A stretch of 64,000 nucleotides of DNA from contig NC_054881.1 of the NCBI RefSeq assembly GCF_018320785.1, forward strand, positions 20,708,275 to 20,772,274, given 5' to 3'. This stretch comes from Cheilinus undulatus (Eukaryota; Chordata; Actinopteri; Labriformes; Labridae). The notes beneath the pieces were generated by a model. The model searched no databases. It was given only the letters and a program-made list of their open reading frames with translations, and had not been told where the DNA came from. The translations under genes and the position numbers were made by a program. Shown piece by piece: positions 23,201 through 36,582 of this stretch; positions within the stretch are counted from its first letter, which is position 1, and each line of letters starts with the position of its first letter.

Positions 23201-26200
23201 TCTACTCTCTGATCAACAGCATTGGGGGTAATGTAACACATTAGTTTATAAACTCAAGTCATCCAAGATTAATCACGTTTTGATATAAGTAAAAAGTACT
23301 GAAAAAAATGCAGTTTCACTTTACCTCTTGTCACTTAAAAACAAAGAAAAAAGAAAGAAATCTGTCCCTAAGGCATCTGCACTGATTCTGTTTCTCTCTT
23401 ACCTGTTGGCATGTTTCTACGTGCCAGCAGAAGGTAAACACAGCTGTGGCAGAGCGCAGGTGTAGCTAACGGATTAAGCTAGTGAGATGTCTGAGAGGAC
23501 AGCATTACACTGTGGGATTATCCCCATTATGTTGAATTTGTGGACAAAAGTGACTAGAGAAACATCACAGCAAAATGCAAGTCAAAAAGCTTGTTTTGTT
23601 TTCATTAAAACAGCCACAGCTGTTTCAGTGAGGCATACAGTTTTACACACAGCCTATGTGTAATACTGTATGCCCCTGCCTAGTTCATTGTCAGTTTGTA
23701 AGCATATTAAAGAGTTGTTAAGGTTATGACATCTGTTATGCTGTTAGGCTGTCAAGTGACAGACAATGTGCTGTAAACTAGGCTGCAGATTGACAGTGGA
23801 GTTGGCACATTCAAAGGCAGCTGATTTTACACCTAACATGACAAACAAATAGTTTAAGAGTTCTGTTTTTAGGTAATAGTAAACTTTTGTGTTAATATTC
23901 AAAGTGTGTAACACTGTGATATCACGGGTTAAAGTAACAATACCCGCCACGGCTGATTAATTGGTGCCAATTAAATGGTGAGAGGGAAAAACTTTATGAA
24001 TTAATTCATAGCAAAGGTATTGTGTAAAAGTTGAAATCCAGAGGGAGGAGACTTTTGTTGTGATGAATTTTGCAGAAATACAATGTTTCCATACGTTGCT
24101 GCACTAAGAGCCAGTGGTTTGAGAGAGACACAGCCACAGTCTGCTTCTTCAAATCATGCAGGACTTAAGACAAGTAAGATACGGGTTAAAAAACATGTTT
24201 AGCAGGTGACAATGTTAGTTTCTGCTTTGCTGGGCTGAAGTCACACTGAGACAACCATTTCAGCTCATGGCCTGCTTGTCTCTGTGTTAGAGCAAGTAGG
24301 GCAGCTGCCTGGGCTCAGATTTGCATTGGTTTCTGTCAAAAATCACTCTTTATGTTACCTTAAAAAACCTGTCTACACTCAAGAAATAATCTGGCCACTT
24401 TTGCCAGGTTTCCGTGTTTTAATTACATCTCAAATTTCAAAGTTATTCTAACTTAAACTAATAGATACTTCTTATGGAATAAAACAGATTAATAGACTGA
24501 GAATTTAAGTAAATATAGATCACAGAATTTACTGGATTTAGTTAAAATGTGTTCTAGTGCACACAGTGCATGCCAATGTGTGTGACAGAGTGACATGTGA
24601 CAGACAACAGCTCAGTCTGAGTCCAGTCATCAACATGTTTTGCTCTAGTATTACAAGCTGCTGGTTAACCAACTACATATCACCCGTTCGTGCCATTTTA
24701 ATTAAGCACAGTAAACAGGTGAAATGTGGTCTCTCTTCAAGTGTAATGTCTGTAATAACAGCAACATACAGCGAGCATGCTGGCTGAGCTCTGCAGCGAT
24801 TCTTCTTTTAACCGTATTAGCAACTGTTTAGACTTTTGTTTAACTCATGACTTAGTTATTTTAAGTCTATGATGAGTCAAAAAAGAAGGCTGTAGCTTTA
24901 CAATGTTATTTAGGGAATGCTAAATAAGGCGATGTATATCTAAAAGATAGATAAGTGTTCATGTTGTTAAGGACCTTGCCAAATGGTCTACACAGGATAC
25001 TGGCCGTGCCATGACTAGGATTTAACCCCATCATTCTGTACCAAAGTCAGTAATGTAAACCAATGAACTATCCAGCTGCCAGGTCAGAGACAGAGGGCGG
25101 AGTGAGGTAGTGCCACATTTAAGTGTAAATACTCTGACCAGAAAAAGAAACCTGCTGCCACTGACTGAGCCTTTATGAAACCCAGTCTCATTTGTTTTAT
25201 GTGTTTTATTTGAATTTGAATTGAGTTGGAATAAATCACATTGGGTTTATTTATTTGTTATAAATAAAGGTTGTAAATGTATGTAATTGAGTAAAAACAT
25301 GTTAATTTGTTCTTATAATGTTTATGACTGCCAAAAATCCTTTTTGAGTGCATGACTGTGGCTGGTAGGTTGGGCTGTTAAGGCAGAGATCGGCCAACAA
25401 TGAGCCAGTGCTTTTGTGTCACTGTAGTTTTAGAGGGCAGGATAATTCTCTTCGGGCTTACTCACATTAACCTGGCATGGCAGATACACTGTACTGCATT
25501 TGATATATTACACCTCCATTTGGGCATTGCTGATACAAAGTGTTTTGGAGGGGTAGAACCTTTGAAGTTCTTGTAGGGTGATTGGACAAACATTCTGTCA
25601 TTCACATTTATTATGGGTGAATCAGAGCAACAAACATGATGATTTAGTGGGTTGGCAGCTCTGGTAGGTAAACAAAATGATGTGAGCTCAACAGGTGGAG
25701 CCAGTTAGCGAATAAAATGCATACCACTCCACCAGCTGGGAGAAGAAAAACTTTTTTTTACACCAATAAAGACTTTAAGGGGGGGTTCTTTGCTCATCTT
25801 TTTATAAAGAATTGTAGTCCAGCTCTGTTTAAAAATGCTGCAACAGCTAAATACGAACTGATCACTTCACCTGTGGCAGCCATAGTTTAGCAGCTTGCAG
25901 AAAAACCAAACCCGCCCATAGCTACTGTCTCGTTCTCCTCAAACAACACTGTTTAGTCTAGCAGTTTTTAATTCAGGGCACAAACACTTCAAGTTGGAAA
26001 TTTGCAAGATGGAACTGCCTGATGACAGACTCTGGCCAATCCATCAGTCTGGCTTTGTGAGGGGACATGTGTCACTGAGCCCCACATTTCGCCCTGCACA
26101 ACAAAAGAGCCCTGAAAGTGATGAAAAACTTTCTAACAGTCTAAATTCAAAACTTAGTCATGCATAATTCTTAGCTTTTTCACGTGTTTACAGAAACTTT

Positions 26201-29200
26201 ATTCCAACATATCTAGTTTGTTTAGAGACAGTTTTGTCTGTTGCTTTACAGGGACTTTGATATTATCTCTAACAAGATCATCTTTTGTTGTGGTTCTCCT
26301 GTGATAGTTTTTTTCAGTCAGACCAGAGTAGATCTATCAGAATTGAGTCCATTAATAGATGTCATAATACCAGAATTTTGAATTTTGACTAGTTAAAACC
26401 AAAAGATAAAGATAGCACAACATGAAAAATTACCTTGTGCGCACTCAGAGCTGCTTTATTTTTAGTTGTTTATTATTTCCAACCTGCACATTAAAGGGTT
26501 CACTTAACAGTGAATACATACCTAAACGTAACATAGTTATAGTAATAAAGGGCAAATTAAATCCAATTTTCTACCTAAAATCACATATTTCTGCTGAATG
26601 ATCAATAAACTGGAAGAATTGATTGCAGTGATTTGCTGTCCATCTTTAAAAGAAGCTAAAGAGAAAATAAAACTTATTTGACATCTGGTGAGTAAAACAG
26701 GAGGAGGATAGAAGCTGTGGTGGAGTGGAGAGGCATGCAGCAGGTCTTTTGCATCAGTAACACAAAATCCTGAGTCTTCCTTCATGTCTGTGTAGATGTG
26801 TCGATGTTTTTCTTACTTCTTTGGAGCGTAACTGCTGTTAAACAAGCAGAAAATGAATTGCCTTTAAAGCACATGGTTTTGAAAAAAATTTGACAGCTTA
26901 ATGGCATTTATGTTTTTAAATTGTGATCACACCGTGATACCAGTCATAACCATTGTGGATTCTTCACAGCATAAATGAACTGATTAAGTCATCTCACAGC
27001 TGAATTCACACTTCAGCTTTTGTAAAATGGTTTTATGTGTTGATTTTCAGGAACAGCTGCAGAGGCTGGAGATGGAGCTCAGCGAAGTCGCTCGAAACAA
27101 AGAGAAGCTGCAGAGGAATCTTCTGGAGCTCACCGAGTACACACACATGCTGAAGATCACACGCACCTTCATCCACAGCCGCTCCAGAGTGAGTCTTTCT
27201 TTCTCTTTTGTACACACTGCTCGTCTCACTGCTTTCCTCCCTAGTCTTACTCTGTTTTGCATCTCAAGCAAAGTGTGTCCCTTTACCTCTCCTGCAGTGC
27301 CTTGTTTTCTTGTCACTGTCATGTTTTGATTCCCCATGTGATGGGTGTAGCACCAGAACTGATTTTAATTAATGACACAGCTACAGTGCAGCTGTTACAA
27401 GCAGCACCTGACTCATCCAGTCTGCCATGTTTACAATAAATACTGCACAGAGCAACAGCGCAAATATGTCAGACAGGGGTTTGTGAGAGTAAACATCCCA
27501 TCAGCTGTGTTGAGCCATACAGGGAGCAGTGAATATTAGCTGTCATGAATGAAACCTGCTCCTTTTTATAATTAGCATGAGGCTCTTGGTCCCCAGTATG
27601 AAGAATTCCCCACCATGGAGACGGACTCGGTGACAGGATGCACCGGCATGCAGAGACTTGGAGCAAAGCTGGGGTGAGCTGCATTATCTAATGCTTACAT
27701 CCACACTGCTGGATGTTATTGTGGTCTTTGGTTGTGAGTGTTTAAGCTGATCTCATATCTCCTGGCTGCAGGTTTGTTTCAGGTCTGATCCAGCGGGTGA
27801 AGGTGGAGGCGTTTGAACGCATGTTGTGGAGAGTTTGTAAAGGTTACACCATCCTCAGCTACGCAGAGCTGGATGAGAACCTCACTGATCTCGACACCGT
27901 GAGTTTGGATTTGTTGTTATTGATTTAATCCAAAGGAAATGTGGCACCATGCCTTCAAAACCAGCAGTACTGCTTTTCTTTTATCTTCTGAAAGCCTGTT
28001 TACATCTGCTCCTTGATTTGAACAGCATTTCCTCTTTGCATTTATGTGTTTTTCCTTTTTTACACTGTTTCAGAGCATGCAAAACTATGTTGAAAAAGAT
28101 GTTACTTGTTTCCATGGAATCATAGTTTACTGAATCAAAATGATATTAACTCCAAGGGTTGTTTTCATGTTTTCATGAACAGCTGAATTGTGGGGCCCCC
28201 CACCAAGAATTTACATACTCAAATCAGATTTGTCTATAATTACAGTCTACATTGTGTCGTAGTTGCTTGGGACATCCTTTGGGGGACAAAAATTCTTTTT
28301 CCTAGCCTGCAAAACTGCAAAAGCACAGATTTTAGACTTCATAGCTAATGCTATCAAGCTGTACTGTCCTGGAATGAGTCATTACTAATAACTGACAAGG
28401 AATGATGAATTAATAAACTTATCAGAATACAGTCTGATTATTTTCCATTCCTTATGAAAGACTGGATAAAAGATCCCATTCAACAGCCTGACATGTCTTT
28501 CCAACTTTTGTGAATTTTGTGGATTTAATGAATCTAACATCTATTAATCCACAGTAATTCACAGTACCCTTAAAAGATCTACCACTGTTTAAGGTAGTGT
28601 GTAATGAAGTGCTGACTACACACACACACACACGCACACACACACACACCCACACACATAAATTTTGGATCCCATTATCAAACCAAGTTTATCCTTTTGC
28701 TGGACGACCTGCGGTCACAGTGTTCTCTTACTCGGCTCTGGTCTTCAGTTGGGTTAAATATAAAAAAGTCACCACCATTGATCTCTGGAGGCTGAGGGTG
28801 AAGACTGAGCCCGGTTAATTTTGAATTAGTGTAATTTTTTATTTTTTAGGAACATCTTAGTGACTCTACCTTTAAAGAGGGCTTACTTTGATCAGGAGTG
28901 GGAGCAGATGTATCATCTTGTCAAAATACATTTCCTTGTGGGTGTGTTTTAACAAAGTCCAGTTGTTTACCAGCTCTGTCCCTTTATCTTAAGAAGTCCT
29001 GGAAAATGGAATGCATTCAACTCGGGTGTGACGTCATTCCCAGCTCAGATATCCAACCTGCAGGATAGACGGCAGCAGTTTCTGAATGATGACTGTGCAC
29101 AACATTTTGGAATTAAAAAAAAATGTACAAATTTTTGATATTTTCATGGCAACAAGGAAAACTGGAGCAACAGTGTTTTGTTCAAATACAGACAGACGCG

Positions 29201-32200
29201 CCGCCAATGTAGTAAGATATTGGATAATCATAACCTTATAAAGCAGATGGATTTCTTTGCTGTTCATCCGACCGTCTTTGGCATGAGTTTTTTTTGGCTC
29301 CACTAATGAACAGCAATAGTGGCTAATGTGATGGGTTCACTCTGGAGCTGTAAAGGGTGACTACATCATATGCCTTGTTGCTCTGATTGGTCTGTAATGA
29401 ATGAGACAGCCAGAATCAGCCTCTGAGATGTAGTTACAGGTTCTGCTCTTCCAGATGTCACTTATGGTGTGTTTCCCAGACAAATATGATGTATGTGAAA
29501 CAGTCTATCTGGTATATCTGGTTAGAATGATCATTATGAGTAAAGGAAATTCTTCACATTAACATGGAACAACATTTGTTTTGCAGGGCATTGGTGACAC
29601 AAATGCGTATTAAAAGCACATCAATATTTCAGACTTAATAAAAAGAAATACCATTAAATTGTAACTATAATTTTTTTTCTTATATGCAGGGAAACTCAAT
29701 TTAAAGTTGTAGGGTATGTAGTCTTCTATTGTGTGGGTTTCCCCATGAGTTTATAGTAAAGTATGAAAAGCTGCAAGGGTTATTGTTATTTCTGACACTT
29801 TATGGGCTTAACGAGGAAAAACAAATGGTTACTGGAACAAAAATTAATTTGTTAAATTAGCATTAATAAAAAATAATTGCATAATAAGGATGAAGATAGG
29901 CAATGAGTCATGATTTATTTGGACAAAACAGGCACATTTATATAAAATCAGGCACTCAGCACCCCCATATAGTTGGAATAGAAAGATTTTTGTTTCATAA
30001 GCAGCTGTTTGACTGTGGGATTGGCAGCTGAATGAGGCTTCAATAGATAAACAAATATCTGTAACACTTAAAGGGGTACTCACCATGAATACATTATTTA
30101 TTAACTTGTTGATTAATTGACTGACTTCTTTATTTTGAACAGGTAAAGGTGAACACCAGTTGGAACAATATGAAATGTATTTATGCACTAGCTAAATTTA
30201 TTGACACTAAAAGATCTTAAAAAAAATAAACTTTTTTTTTTGTTGCATTTTTGTGTTTTTTTTGTGCTGTAGTACTAACCCTCCTGATGGTTGTTGTTTC
30301 AGGGTGAGATAAGCAAAAATGTTGTGTTTCTGATCTCTTTCTGGGGAGACCAGATTGGACAGAAAGTCCAGAAAATATGTGATTGGTAAGAAAGACTAAA
30401 ATCATGCATCTACACCTCACAGTAAATAGTTTTTCTTTTTTTCATTATATCAGGATTCACCTCTGTCTTTGCTATCCCCAGTTACCACTGCCATCTTTAC
30501 CCACATCCTGAGAATGACGAGGAGCGGGCAGACGTGTTGGACAGCTTAAGGACACGCATCCAAGACCTTAACAATGTAAGGCCTTTTAGCCTCTTAAAGA
30601 AACAGCCATTGTATCCAGACATGCTTAGCAGGTTTTTGTCATGATGGCTGTTGTTGGTTTAGGTGCTGCACCGCACTGAGGACTACCTGAGGCAGGTCCT
30701 GCAGAAAGCTTCAGAGTCGGCCTACACCTGGGTGGTGCAGGTGAAGAAGATGAAGGCGATCTACCACATCTTGAACCTCTGCAGCTTCGACGTCACTAAC
30801 AAGTGTCTGATCGCTGAGGTGTGGTGTCCCGTCAGTGACCTGGCAAACCTCCGAGGGGCGCTGGAAGAGGGCTCGGTGAGTGATAAATTGTGAAAGTTTT
30901 CATTGTTATGTAATGGTGATTATTTAAAATCTGTATATTTTTAATTTTGGAACCCCTTTTTCTCTTTGATAACTGAAAAATGACCTCCAAGTACACAATC
31001 TGCCCAGTAACCATGAAATAAACTGCCAACAACAACAAAAATTCAACTGTGACTGACATTGTCAGACTCTCCTAACACAAAGCAGCAACACTACAGACAA
31101 AGAGCTATGATTTAGGTGTGGAAAGAAGTCTTTTTTTTGTTTCAGTGACTGATTTACTTATTACAAAGCTTTTACTCATTTCTAGCCTTTTTGCTCTGTC
31201 AAACTTTATCCATTCATCCATCCATTTTCTATACCGCTTATTCCGTTGGCGGTCGTGCCCAGCTGTCATTGGGCGAGAGGCGGGGTACACCCTGGACTGG
31301 TCGCCAGTCAATTGCAGCTCCCAAACTTCAGTTTAATTTAATTTAATTTTTGCTTCCATTCAGTTTGGCACAGCTGATTGAGTTTTAATTCCCTCCCTTG
31401 AAAACTGGCAGCTGATGATTAGTATGACTCCCTGCCTGAACCTCTCCATGTTTCTTTTTTTTTTTTTTCATTATTGGCTGATTCATCTGTGTTGTTTGCT
31501 TTTGTTGAACAATATGTGCCAGCAAGATCTTCTGTTACCAGCTGATTATTTGATATTTTTCTGATAATGTTTCTCATGGAGGATACAACAAAGAAATACT
31601 AGCTGGTAATAAATTCTTCTTTAAAGGAGCAGTGTGTAACATTTGGTAATATAAGCAAAATCAAAGTCAGGTTTTAGATTCTGATGCTCTGCTCTGGTGG
31701 TAACCATGGCCACCAGTGGAATTAAAAGAGGGGTTTTTGTTATTTTCCTCACTTCTGTAGTACTCCATGGAGGCGACCCTCCCTATGTATGAATGAAGAC
31801 CTTAAAGTGCATATACAAAGAATTCACCACTTGGATGTTTTATACTTTTCGTGATTTTATAAACCAATCATGGTAATTTGAAACCTTTTTAATTTCTGAG
31901 TGAAAATAGTTTTCTAAAAGTATTGTCAATTGAATACAAAAATGTAATATAAAATGAGTGACTGCCTAAATATTCACCCCCTCCAAGTCAGTATTTAGTA
32001 GAGGCACCTTTGGCTGCAGTCACAGCACTTAGTCTGTGTGGATAGATCTCAGTCAGGCTTGCACATCTGGACACTCACGTTTTACTCCATTCTTTTCAAA
32101 ACTGCTCAAGCTCTGTCAGATTGCATGGGAATCAGGCGGGAACAGCCCTTTTCAAGTCCAGTCACAAATTCTCTATTGGACCGAGGTCTGGGCTTTGACT

Positions 32201-35200
32201 TAGCCACTTTAGAAGATTCACCTTTTTGTCTTTAAACCATTTCTGTGTAGCTTTCACAGTATGCTTCAGGTCATTGTCTTGCTGGAAAATAAATCTTCTA
32301 CCAAGCTGTAGTTCTCTTGCAGACTGAACAAGATTGTCCTCCAGGATTTTCCTATATTTCGCAGTGCTCATTTTACCCTCTACCTTTACAAGCATTCAAG
32401 GGCTGAGAAGCATCCCCACAGCATGATGCTGCCACAACCGTTCTCCACAGTGGGGATGGTGTGTTTGCAGTGATGTGGAGAGTTTTGTGTCTGCCAAACA
32501 TAGCATCTTGTCTGATGGCCAAAGGCACCATTATGTCACATCAGAGATAAGAACTTTCTTCCACTCAACCATGGAGTCTCCCACATGCCTTTTGGCAAAC
32601 TCTAGTCAAGATGAAATGTGAGTTTTTTTCAACAGTGGCTTTCTCTTTGACACTCTCCCATAAAACTTTGACTGGTGAAGAGTTATTGTACACAGAGTCT
32701 CTGCCATCTTAGCTGCTGAAGCTTGTAACTCCTTCAGAGTGGTTATAGGTGTCTTGGTGGCCTCTCTCTCTAGCCTCCTTCTTGAACGGTCACTAACTTT
32801 GTGAGGACAGCCTGATCTAGGTAGAATCACACATGTGCCACATGCCTTCCTTCCTGAATCTTCTGATGTTCAGTCCCTTGGATTTCTTTTTTTTGTATCC
32901 ATCCCCTGTCTTTTACCTTTTAATAATCTTTTCTCTGAGTTGCTTGGAGTGTTCTTTTGTCTTCATGATATAATGGTAGCCAGGAATACTGATTAACCAG
33001 TGACTGGACCTTCCAGACACAGACCTGTACTACTAAAATCAATTGAGACACATTCTCTGCACTCAGGTGACCCTCATTTCACTAATTGTGAGACTACTAC
33101 TAGCACCAATTGGTTGGACCTCTGTTGAATTAAGTCAGTTACTCAGGGGGTTAATATTTATGTCATTACTTAATTTAAAATGACATGTTTTTATCTAATT
33201 GGCATTACTTTGTAGAAATCTGTTTTCCCCCTGATGTTAAAGAGGTTTTGTTTGTCCAAAAAAAAAAAAAAACGAATTATGTAAACCATGTGTTCATGGA
33301 GTCACAACAAATCTTTAACTTTACAATACTGTATAATGGTTAAAACAGGCACTTTTTAATCTGCTTTGTTGTGGTCCACAGAGAAAAGGTGATGCCACTG
33401 TACCATCCTTTGTGAACCGCATCCCAAGTACCGACACTCCTCCAACCCTTTTAAGAACCAACAAGTTCACGTCCGGCTTTCAGAGCATCGTGGAGGCTTA
33501 CGGGGTGGGGGACTATCGCGAGGTAAGCCCAGGTAAGAACTCACACTGTGTTCTGTAAAGAAATCTGACATCTCATTTTGACAGTGCAGCTTATAGGAGG
33601 TTCAGGGTGAGTGCATTGACTACTTTTCTCTTCCTTACAGCTCCCTACACCATCATCACGTTCCCTTTCCTGTTCGCTGTGATGTTCGGCGACCTCGGGC
33701 ACGGGACCGTAATGAGTCTCTTCGCCTTGTGGATGGTGCTGACGGAGAAGAAGCAGACGAAAAAACGCTCCAGTAATGAGGTCAGGATGAATAGCTCGTC
33801 TCATCTGTAATAGAGGCTCTGGCAGATTTAAATTAGTTTTAGCTCATAAAATGTGTCTCTGTTTGACTCAGATATGGACGACGTTCTTCAACGGGCGTTA
33901 CATTATCCTCATGATGGGGCTGTTCTCCATATACACAGGGCTGATTTACAATGACTGTTTCTCCAAGTCTTTTAATATATTTGGTTCTGGCTGGAGCGTC
34001 AAGGCTATGTTTGCAAATCAACAGTGGACGTGAGTTATAGAGAGAACACACTTTCAGATGCACATTTTTCTTTGTATGCTTGGGCATTTGGTGCTTTTAT
34101 TACTACGTACTTATCTACTTTTACACTACAGAAACAAGACACTCCAAACAAATGCTCTGCTCACATTAGACCCTAATGTCAGTGGTGTCTTCAGTGGGCC
34201 ATATCCATTTGGTATTGATCCTGTAAGTGGATACACACTGATATCAAAGCATTAACCTCTGGATTTATTAAAGTATAATTTTCACAGAAATGCTGTTTGA
34301 TTTTCTCTCAGATATGGAACCTGGCAGTGAACCGTCTCTCCTTCCTCAACTCCTACAAGATGAAGATGTCCGTTATAATCGGGGTCATCCACATGAGCTT
34401 CGGAGTGGTTCTGAGTGTCTTCAATCACTTGTGAGTGACTCTGTGTATAAATCGCTTGCAGTGACCTTACATACATTTTGTTTATGTGATTACAGCACAG
34501 CCATCAATCAGTCAGGAACCAACATGAGCAGATAAATTTGAGAGTGCATGACGTATAGACATTTACTACTACGCACTGCAACTGTTACAGTAAAATTCAC
34601 TGTCTAAGCTGGTCTTTTAATACCTATTTTTCATCTAAAAGTTGGCTGCTGCTCATATACTGGGTCAACTTACACTCAACCAGTGTTAATTTAAAACTTA
34701 AAAACATTGTTGTCCAATTTTAGTCAATAAAAAGTACTTACATTTTTAGTCATTGCTTTTCATCACAGACATTCTCTGATCTATTTCAGTCAGCTGAATT
34801 GAAAATTAAATATAAATGTAAAACCCTCACAATAACACAGTATCAATACTTGGCATAATATGAAATAGATTGATCAAAGTACTGACATACAGCCAATCAG
34901 AGTCAAACGACCCCCAAGTTCTCTGATTGCTTGACTTTGTGGCACATTTGTAATGCTGTGCACAATGTAAGTGAGCGCACAGAGGAAGCTGAGTGTGTAT
35001 ATAAGATGAAGATTTTCAGAGAGGGAGAGACGGTCTGAGCGAGCCCACTGTGGTCTGCCAGCACATGGAGGAAGAATTTGTGAGAGGTCATAGAATGAAA
35101 CTGAGGGCAAAGTAGTTTCTTGTTTGCCCAACCTGAATCTTTTCTTTGCTGAAGTTGAATTTTTCCTAGAAAAAAAAAATAAATTAGTGTGCTCACACAA

Positions 35201-36546
35201 TATATTTTTCTGCACTCAAAGTTTGCCATTGCCCTCTCAGGATTGAGGCACAAATATAACTGTGGGAATGTGTGCAGTGGAGTTGTACAACCAAAATATC
35301 AAACATGTCAGAAATCCATCCAGCCAGACGGGAGCAGCTGGTCAGGCTGTGATCAGGTCCTGGTCGTTTGTGGTGTCCCCATGTACACTACACGATGCTT
35401 GGCCCAACTGAAAGTCAGCACGATTCATGGCTGAATCGGATGAAATTCGTGTACACCCAGCTCTAAGTAAGGCCCATTTGGGCCCTGAACATTTTCAAAG
35501 AGACCCCAATGATAAAACAACCACCAGATTGTCTACTTCCTTGCTCCTTTCTCAGCTCTGCATAAATCATGTTTGTTACAATTTTAAAAAGAGAGAATGT
35601 ATCAGTATTGGCTGAAATGAGTTTTGAAATACTGGCATATCAGATAAAATCCAAAATCTGATTGAGGAGCAAACCAGGGATCTTCTTGCTGTGAGGCAAC
35701 AGCGCTAACCTCTGTACTGCTGTGCAGCCTCATCTTCTTCTCATTAAGAAATTTTGTTTTGGGCTAAAGAGTTAGGTATTCGGCCATTGCCATCATCGTG
35801 TCGCTAATCCACCTACAAGCATGCCAACTGGTCCAAGCTCTACGCTCAATAATATTTTCCTTCAGTACCACAAAAATTATCTCTGTAGTTTATTTTGAGT
35901 CAGTCCCACACACACACACTGTAGCTGCTGTTGCTATAAATACTTATCAAACAACCAGGTCTCAGGTAAAAATAGAGCCCTACAAAGAGTTACCAACAAA
36001 CTGTTGATTCTCTTCCTTTTATTAGAATATTATCAGAAAAATAGAAAATAAATAACAATCTTAAAACAGCTGTGAAACATGCATTCTTAGCAACAACAGT
36101 GTTAGATATTGTCTTCAGATTTCTGTATGTTAAAGTTCATTTAATTAATTTCAGTGTGTAATACTAATTGTCCTTAGTGTTTCTTTTTTAAAGGCAAAGC
36201 AGACAAATCTTTCTCTTTTAGAAGATGCAGATTACTCACAAGTGTACAGTTAAATGAAATCAGACAGTTTACAACAGTGAAATGATGATTTTCACTTTTT
36301 TCCCAACACCATTCCAAAAATGTTGGGTCATTGTTTAAAAAATTGATGGCAAATCCTTTTTAATTTAATGCAGCACAATACAATGTATTTAATAATTTAA
36401 CTGATAAATTCTTTTTCTGGAATTATAGACTACACATTCTGATCTGATATCTGCAACAGGTTTCTAAAAAGTTGGGACAGGAGAATGCTTACTTCTTTGT
36501 TATATTGAGTTAGATTGCACATGCACCAATCAGCATGAAACACACA

Positions 36547-36582
<36 letters not shown>

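Larger units (their letters stand above)
27899..30302 (+). other. atp6v0a2: atp6v0a2 intron 6
   Basis: A 2.4-kb intron containing a CA microsatellite (28617-28659) and repeat X copy 4 (about 29200-29535). I saw nothing else. Confidence 0.6.

Noticed and set aside
24960-25080. tRNA-derived SINE head
   Set aside because: GGATTTAACCCCA weakly resembles a B box but no A box is at the right distance and no SINE tail follows.
28597-28818. 73-codon frame across the CA microsatellite
   Set aside because: The HTHTRTHTH string is a translation of the dinucleotide repeat.
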